DNA from: Oscillibacter valericigenes Sjm18-20
GTDB taxonomy: Bacteria > Bacillota > Clostridia > Oscillospirales > Oscillospiraceae
Direction: 5' to 3'
NCBI GenBank assembly: GCA_000283575.1
Contig: AP012044.1
Coordinates: forward strand, 2,976,001 to 3,040,000
Length of the DNA stretch: 64,000 nt
The notes below the pieces were generated by a model that saw only the letters and a program-made list of their open reading frames with translations, did no database searches and had not been told where the DNA came from. Shown piece after piece: positions 59,721 to 64,000 of the stretch (its first letter is position 1; every line of letters begins with the position of its first letter). Both the position numbers and the translations under genes were made by a program.

Positions 59721-60167
59721 ATGGCAAATGAATGGGAGCGCTTTAATCAGACGTTTTTCAATACGCTGGAGAGCGGCATCGAAAAGCTGCCCCAGAGCGA
59801 GCGGGAGGAGTTGTACCGCCCCTGCGCCGTGGGCTGCGTGCAGAATTATGTCCTGAAAGAGCAGCAGCGGCAGTTTGCCGAGTGCGGCGGCGATTTGGAT
59901 TTGCAATACGAGAAATACGGACGGTCAGAGTTTTTCTTCGCGGACATCATCGAGCGCGGCCGCGTCTACGAGATCGGCTACCCGCGCTGTCTCTGCCCGG
60001 TGGTGGACGCGGGGCTTGCGTCCGCAGCCGTACACTGCGAGTGCTCCCGGCAAAGTATCCTTTATGTGCTCAATACACTACTGCCGGAGAAGAAAATTCA
60101 GGTGGAGCAGATGCGCACGGTCCTCTCCGGCGCGCAGGAGTGCCGATTCCGTGTGACCGTGGAATAA
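59721..60167 (+). CDS. Unknown protein with Cys motifs
   Basis: 148 residues. It starts helical (WERFNQTFFNTLESGIEKLP), followed by YRPCAVGCVQNYVLKEQQRQ and then YEIGYPRCLCPVVDAGLASA, AVHCECSRQSILYVLNTLLP. The RCLCP and HCECSRQ motifs suggest a metal or disulfide site, as in proteins annotated near L-2-amino-thiazoline hydrolase-like families, but this is only a resemblance. It belongs to the plus-strand run and starts 26 bases after the preceding gene. Confidence 0.5.
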   Translation: MANEWERFNQTFFNTLESGIEKLPQSEREELYRPCAVGCVQNYVLKEQQRQFAECGGDLDLQYEKYGRSEFFFADIIERGRVYEIGYPRCLCPVVDAGLASAAVHCECSRQSILYVLNTLLPEKKIQVEQMRTVLSGAQECRFRVTVE

Positions 60168-60286
60168 AAGGAGATCCGCAGGGATTTTGCTGTAAAACCT
60201 TATGGAAAGCAGAGGTGGTGCGCGGTGAAGCGCTGCATTGGCATGACCGGAATAGCATAACAAATCAAAAAATCAGGAGGTTTACA

Positions 60287-60916
60287 ATGTCTATTCCGGA
60301 AAAAACAATCTATCCCCGCACGGGAGACAAGCAGACGGTCTATTTGAAAAATGTTGTTGACGACCCGAACATCGAGGTCGGCGACTACACGATGTACAAC
60401 GATTTTGTGGGCGATCCCTGCGACTTTCAGAAGAATAATGTTCTCTATCATTACCCCATCAATCACGATCGGCTGGTGATCGGGAAGTTCTGCTCCATTG
60501 CCTGCGGCGCAAAATTCCTTTTTACCAGCGCCAACCATACCAAGCGGTCCCTCTCCACTTATCCGTTCCCTCTGTTCTTTGAAGAATGGGGGCTGGACAA
60601 GGCGGATGTGACGCAGGCATGGGACAATAAGGGCGACATCGTCGGCGGCAATGACGTGTGGATCGGGTACGAGGCGGTGATTCTGGCGGGCGTGACCATC
60701 GGGGACGGGGCCATCATCGGCGCCCGCGCCGTGGTCACAAAGGACGTGGAGCCCTATACCATTGTGGGCGGCGCACCCGCAAAGCCCATTCGCAGACGGT
60801 TTTCGGACGAAACCGCTGCGCAGCTGGAATCCATGCAGTGGTGGAATTGGCCGCACGAACGCATCGCGCGTAATATCCCCTACATTCAGGCCGGACAGCT
60901 CGACCGAATCGAATAA
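60287..60916 (+). CDS. Hexapeptide-repeat acetyltransferase of the xenobiotic (Vat/CatB) group
   Basis: 209 residues, the usual length of the family, with an AGGAGG site seven bases before the ATG. The left-handed beta-helix is visible as hexapeptide repeats: IEVGDYTMYNDFVGDPCDFQ, LVIGKFCSIACGAKFLFTSA, then GDIVGGNDVWIGYEAVILAG, VTIGDGAIIGARAVVTKDVE, PYTIVGGAPAKPIRRRF. NHTKRSLSTYPF contains the catalytic His loop. Members acetylate streptogramin A or chloramphenicol; without comparison the substrate of this one is uncertain and resistance should not be assumed. Confidence 0.85.
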   Translation: MSIPEKTIYPRTGDKQTVYLKNVVDDPNIEVGDYTMYNDFVGDPCDFQKNNVLYHYPINHDRLVIGKFCSIACGAKFLFTSANHTKRSLSTYPFPLFFEEWGLDKADVTQAWDNKGDIVGGNDVWIGYEAVILAGVTIGDGAIIGARAVVTKDVEPYTIVGGAPAKPIRRRFSDETAAQLESMQWWNWPHERIARNIPYIQAGQLDRIE

Positions 60917-60932
60917 CACATACCCAAGCATC

Positions 60933-60974
60933 GAAGGGCCGGTACGCAAGCACGTGCATACCGGCCCTTCTTTT
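60933..60974 (+). terminator. Rho-independent terminator after the acetyltransferase
   Basis: GAAGGGCCGGTA and TACCGGCCCTTC (12-base perfect stem) around a 14-base loop that can pair further (GCA/TGC), followed by TTTT. It closes the transcript of the plus-strand run from 58.9 kb. Confidence 0.85.
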
Positions 60975-61061
60975 AGAAGTTTCCAATCCTTGCGCGCGAA
61001 CTGCCGGCGTGCTAAAATGGAAAAAACGTGCAGTTGCCGTGGAAATACCCGGCCACTGGAA

Positions 61062-61267
61062 GCATGGAACGGGTTACGGATAACTTTTATGCTCTGCTGA
61101 AGAATGCGGCGCTGGCGCTGATGCCGAAGTCGCGCCGCGAGTTGCCCTATGACGGTGCGAAGAAACTATAGCTGGTTGAGGATGTGGACAATCGGGGATT
61201 TTTGGAGCGGCTGGTGAGCGCCCTGTACGAGGAGCTTCCCGCGCCGAAAGTAAGACGAAAGAAGTAG
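61062..61267 (+). pseudogene. Small gene remnant with an in-frame stop
   Basis: The frame MERVTDNFYALLKNAALALM, PKSRRELPYDGAKKL is followed by TAG at 61169-61171 and continues in the same frame LVEDVDNRGFLERLVSALYE, ELPAPKVRRKK to a normal stop before the GyrI-like gene. It has coding character on both sides of the TAG. It is likely the C-terminal part of a decayed gene; family not recognised. Confidence 0.4.
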
Positions 61268-61279
61268 AGGAGGGGTACC

Positions 61280-61912
61280 ATGGCGTTTGATTTCAAAAAG
61301 GAATATAAGGAATTCTATCTTCCTAAGAACAAGCCGGAAATCGTGACCGTGCCGAAGGCAAACTACATTGCCGTGCGCGGTTCCGGCGACCCCAATGAGG
61401 AGAGCGGCGCGTATAAGGCGGCGGTGGGAGTGCTGTACGCCGTGGCCTACACCATCAAGATGAGCAAGATGGGCGACTACCGCATGGAAGGCTACTATGA
61501 TTTCGTGGTGCCGCCGCTGGAGGGCTTCTGGTGGCAGGAGGGTATCGACGGCGTGGATTACAAAAATAAGGCGCTGTTTCACTGGATCTCGGTCATTCGT
61601 CTGCCGGATTTTGTGACCAAAGCAGACTTTGACTGGGCGGTTGGCGAGGCGACACGCAAAAAGAAGCTGGACTGCTCCGCTGCGGAGCTTTTCACGCTGG
61701 ACGAGGGCCTGTGCGTCCAGATCCTGCACATGGGTCCCTTTGATGACGAGCCTGCCACCGTAGCGTTGATGGACGAGTTTCTTGCGGTGAACGGCTACGA
61801 AAACGACTTTTTGGAAACGCGGCTTCACCATGAAATCTACCTCTCCGACGCCCGTAAGGTCCCGCCGGAGAAGTGGAAAACGGTGATCCGCCACCCCGTA
61901 AAGAAGAGGTGA
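61280..61912 (+). CDS. GyrI-like small-molecule-binding protein
   Basis: 210 residues, with a GAGGAGGGG site. The GyrI-like fold is seen in PEIVTVPKANYIAVRGSGDP, AAVGVLYAVAYTIKMSKMGD, YYDFVVPPLEGFWWQEGIDG, VCVQ-type strand LCVQILHMGPFDDEPATVAL and LHHEIYLSDARKVPPEKWKT. These stand-alone proteins bind, and some hydrolyse, hydrophobic cationic compounds. It starts the last plus-strand operon in the window; the next gene starts five bases after its stop. Confidence 0.85.
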   Translation: MAFDFKKEYKEFYLPKNKPEIVTVPKANYIAVRGSGDPNEESGAYKAAVGVLYAVAYTIKMSKMGDYRMEGYYDFVVPPLEGFWWQEGIDGVDYKNKALFHWISVIRLPDFVTKADFDWAVGEATRKKKLDCSAAELFTLDEGLCVQILHMGPFDDEPATVALMDEFLAVNGYENDFLETRLHHEIYLSDARKVPPEKWKTVIRHPVKKR

Positions 61913-61916
61913 TTGA

Positions 61917-62447
61917 ATGAATTGCAATATTCGCGCATGGCGCATGAGCGATGCTGCCGATCTGGCGGCGGCTTTGAACAATCCAAATATTCAAAACAAT
62001 CTGCGGGACGGTCTGCCCTGCCCATACACGCAAAAGGATGCCGGTGACTATATCGACGCTATGCTTCGCGCCGATAAAAACGCGACCTTTGCCTTTGCCA
62101 TCACGGTAGACGACAAGGCCATCGGCAGTATTGGCGTTTTTCGCAAGGACAACATTCATTCCCGCACTGCCGAAATGGGATATTATATTTCAGAACTGTT
62201 CTGGGGGCAGGGGCTTGGCACCAGCGCCGTGAAGCAAACCTGCAAATACATATTTGAAAATACAGATATTCTGCGCATCTTTGCGGAGCCCTTTGCCTAC
62301 AACACCGCCTCCTGCCACATTCTGGAAAAGAGCGGTTTTCTCTGCGAGGGTATCCTGCGCGCCAATGCCGTTAAAAACGGCAAGGTGCTGGATATGGCAC
62401 TGTATGCCCTCTTGAAATCGGACTGCCCGGAATATTCGGAGGTGTAG
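61917..62447 (+). CDS. GNAT acetyltransferase (RimJ/RimL-like)
   Basis: 176 residues. The pattern NCNIRAWRMSDAADLAAALN, FAFAITVDDKAIGSIGVFRK, TAEMGYYISELFWGQGLGTS (QGLGTS acetyl-CoA loop), IFAEPFAYNTASCHILEKSG and FLCEGILRANAVKNGKVLD is that of RimJ/RimL-type acetyltransferases, which modify protein N-termini or small amines. It sits five bases after the GyrI-like gene and three before the YoaP paralogue, so all are co-transcribed. Confidence 0.88.
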   Translation: MNCNIRAWRMSDAADLAAALNNPNIQNNLRDGLPCPYTQKDAGDYIDAMLRADKNATFAFAITVDDKAIGSIGVFRKDNIHSRTAEMGYYISELFWGQGLGTSAVKQTCKYIFENTDILRIFAEPFAYNTASCHILEKSGFLCEGILRANAVKNGKVLDMALYALLKSDCPEYSEV

Positions 62448-62449
62448 AC

Positions 62450-63214
62450 ATGGAAAATGCAAGCCCTGATTTTATCAACCTGACCTCGGAAAATCTCGAT
62501 ACGGAGCATCTTTGCTGTATCATCCGCAGCAAAAAGCCTCATCCCGGCGTGGAGGCAAAGCGGCAGTGGCTGTCTGAGCGACTCCAAGAAGGCCATGTCT
62601 TTCGCAAGCTGAATGTCAAGGGCTGCGTGTTCATCGAATATGCGCCGCTGGAGACTGCGTGGGTGCCTGTTACCGGCGAGAATTTTTTATACATCTATTG
62701 CCTGTGGGCGGCCGCCCCCTACAAGGGCAAGGGCTACGGACGGGCGCTGATGGAGTATTGCATCGCGGACGCCAAAGCCAAGGGCAAATCCGGCGTTTGT
62801 ATGCTGGGCGCGCAAAAGCAAAAAGCATGGCTGACCGACCAAAGCTTTGCGAAAAGCTTTGGTTTCAAGGCGGTGGACTCCACCGACAGCGGCTACGAGC
62901 TGTTCACCCTCTCCTTTGACGGCACGGCGCCGCGGTTTACCGATTGCGCCAGAACGTCCAGAATTGAGAGCCGGGGGCTGACCATCTATTACGACCTGCA
63001 ATGCCCCTATGTGGGGCAAAGCGTCGAGACGGTCCGGAAGTATTGCGAAGAACAGGGAATGCCGCTGAGCCTTGTTCCGGTCGATACGCTGGAACAGGCC
63101 AAGGACCTGCCGTGCGTATTCAATAACTGGGCGGTATTTTATAAGGGCGCTTTCCAGACAGTGAATCTGCTGCTGGACGTGGAGAACTTAAAGCGGATAC
63201 TGAAAAAGGAGTAA
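62450..63214 (+). CDS. GNAT acetyltransferase fused to a YoaP domain (paralogue 2)
   Basis: 254 residues. It has the same two-domain layout as the gene at 58.9 kb: GNAT (LETAWVPVTGENFLYIYCLW, APYKGKGYGRALMEYCIADA with the KGKGYG loop) and YoaP (LTIYYDLQCPYVGQSVETVR, KYCEEQGMPLSLVPVDTLEQ, FNNWAVFYKGAFQTVNLLL). The Cys-Pro motif is kept. It starts two bases after the stop of the preceding GNAT gene. The presence of two paralogues 3 kb apart points to local duplication. Confidence 0.82.
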   Translation: MENASPDFINLTSENLDTEHLCCIIRSKKPHPGVEAKRQWLSERLQEGHVFRKLNVKGCVFIEYAPLETAWVPVTGENFLYIYCLWAAAPYKGKGYGRALMEYCIADAKAKGKSGVCMLGAQKQKAWLTDQSFAKSFGFKAVDSTDSGYELFTLSFDGTAPRFTDCARTSRIESRGLTIYYDLQCPYVGQSVETVRKYCEEQGMPLSLVPVDTLEQAKDLPCVFNNWAVFYKGAFQTVNLLLDVENLKRILKKE

Positions 63215-63217
63215 TCT

Positions 63218-63721
63218 ATGATGAACGCAATCGTGTATACCTCCAATACCGGCTTTACCGCGCAGTACGCGGGACTGCTGGGCGAGAATCTGAATCTGCC
63301 GGTCTATTCTCTGGACGCAGCAAAAAAGGAACCTGCCGCCGGCGCTGAAATCATCTATCTCGGCTGGCTGATGGCAGGTCAGGTCAAGGGCTGTAAGCAG
63401 GCGGCAGAGCGTTACAAAATTGCCGCGGTCTGCGGTGTGGGGATGGGAGCCGGCGGCTCGCAGATCAAGGAAGTGCGTAAGAGCAACGCCATTTCGGAGA
63501 ACATTCCGCTGTTCACCCTGCAGGGCGGTTTTGAGCTCAATAAACTCCACGGTATTTACAAATTTATGATGAACACCATGAAGCGTACCGTGGGCAAAAA
63601 ACTGGCGGCGAAACAGGACAAAACGGCAGACGAACAGGATATGCTGGACTTGCTTCTCCACGGCGGCAGCCGGGTCAGCGTGGAAAACCTGCGCCCGGTC
63701 TTGGAGTGGTGCGGGAAATGA
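63218..63721 (+). CDS. Flavodoxin-like protein
   Basis: 167 residues. The flavodoxin phosphate loop is present near the start as AIVYTSNTGFTAQYAGLLGE (T-S-N-T-G-F-T), followed by LPVYSLDAAKKEPAAGAEII and YLGWLMAGQVKGCKQAAERY. The C-terminal part includes FMMNTMKRTVGKKLAAKQDK, seen in Clostridial flavodoxin-domain proteins of this size. It should bind FMN; the electron partner is unknown. Last complete gene of the operon. Confidence 0.8.
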   Translation: MMNAIVYTSNTGFTAQYAGLLGENLNLPVYSLDAAKKEPAAGAEIIYLGWLMAGQVKGCKQAAERYKIAAVCGVGMGAGGSQIKEVRKSNAISENIPLFTLQGGFELNKLHGIYKFMMNTMKRTVGKKLAAKQDKTADEQDMLDLLLHGGSRVSVENLRPVLEWCGK

Positions 63722-63738
63722 CAGAGCGCGGATTTTAA

Positions 63739-64000
63739 ATTGAAAATACCCCCGCCGTGTTGTACGGCGACGCGGCAGAGAAAGCGTATCTGTTCGTACA
63801 CGGTCAATGCGGGCGCAAGGAGGAAGGGTTAGCCTTCGCCGAAATTGCCTGCCCCGCTGAGTATCAGGTGCTCGCCATCGGCACAGAGCTATATTCCCCG
63901 CAGGATCTGTCTGTCGCCCTGGAGCCTCTGGCCTCGATCATCCGGAAATGCGAAAAAGCCCGTTCAAAATATGAGCCGACCAGCGTGCAATACAGGCGCT
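63739..64000 (+). pseudogene. Chimeric remnant: alpha/beta hydrolase start joined to another gene
   Basis: The frame has no start and reads PAVLYGDAAEKAYLFVHGQC, GRKEEGLAFAEIACPAEYQV, the first strands of an alpha/beta hydrolase (VHGQCG oxyanion region). After LAI it continues GTELYSPQDLSVALEPLASI, IRKCEKARSKYEPTSVQYRR to the window edge, which is not hydrolase sequence but resembles a small helical protein common in Clostridia. A deletion has probably fused two genes. Confidence 0.45.

Noticed and set aside
60287..60916. Calling the hexapeptide acetyltransferase a streptogramin resistance gene
   Set aside because: The fold and His loop fit the xenobiotic group, but substrate cannot be told from sequence alone and many chromosomal members have no known resistance role.
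1..64000. CRISPR array
   Set aside because: No regularly spaced short direct repeats with unique spacers were seen, and no cas genes. The repeats found are large, few, or hairpins linked to mobile elements.

Overview
The window looks like a chromosomal segment of a low-to-mid GC Gram-positive anaerobe of the class Clostridia, most likely near the Oscillospiraceae/Ruminococcaceae. This rests on strong AGGAGG-type ribosome binding sites, TTG and GTG starts, an ECF sigma/anti-sigma pair, DUF6076, DUF2087, DUF3139 and YoaP-type proteins, and a stage V sporulation protein B-like flippase remnant. I had no database access, so family calls come from recognising motifs and overall sequence.

Layout. 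1-3.5 kb: a minus-strand run with two secreted small proteins, an anti-sigma-like membrane protein, an ECF sigma factor and a DUF6076 protein. 3.5-5.8 kb: a decayed mobilisation region (mobC plus a relaxase cut off by IS debris) and nested IS21, IS30 and IS3 scraps. 6-11.1 kb: an MMPL/RND-type exporter with a secreted coiled-coil partner and a divergent TetR regulator. 11.2-25.3 kb: an insertion-sequence graveyard holding two IS91-like elements that carry a tyrosine recombinase, an IS1182 element interrupted by an IS3 element, a BCCT transporter, a second IS3 element, a broken XerC-like recombinase and a partial IS21. Two 305-bp non-coding elements share both ends with the IS91-like copies. 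25.3-30.3 kb: a PPOX protein, MATE exporter, TetR regulator, Acg-like nitroreductase, GIY-YIG and DUF2087 proteins. 30.4-32.1 kb: a third, 3'-truncated IS91-like copy abutting a flippase fragment. 32.4-43.6 kb: a MutS-like membrane ATPase, MFS debris, a ruined probable defence region (DUF2326 SMC-like protein, HerA-like ATPase), a MarR-MATE operon, and a patchwork of exonuclease and helicase fragments.

The most interesting locus is 43.3-52.8 kb. A Fic protein and, further on, an RNA-repair cassette sit here: two overlapping WYL-domain regulators, a terminator, a non-coding stretch that folds by eye into two complete tRNA-like cloverleaves plus a third hairpin domain, a TROVE/Ro60 (Rsr) protein, and an RtcB RNA ligase. 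This resembles the rsr-yrlBA-rtcBA RNA-repair operon known from Salmonella, but with WYL proteins in place of RtcR and different RNAs. The fic gene and the rtcB gene are each followed by a related 300-400 bp module built on an inverted repeat, which gives the region a cassette-like look.

52.8-64 kb: ordinary accessory metabolism and stress genes: C45 peptidase, several GNAT acetyltransferases (two with YoaP domains), two overlapping tyrosine recombinases, a CDP-alcohol phosphatidyltransferase, a HEAT-like protein, SRPBCC, a hexapeptide acetyltransferase, a GyrI-like protein, a flavodoxin-like protein and a chimeric hydrolase remnant at the window edge.

Many genes are broken by single-base changes, several in homopolymer runs. 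Some of this may be true decay and some could be sequencing error.
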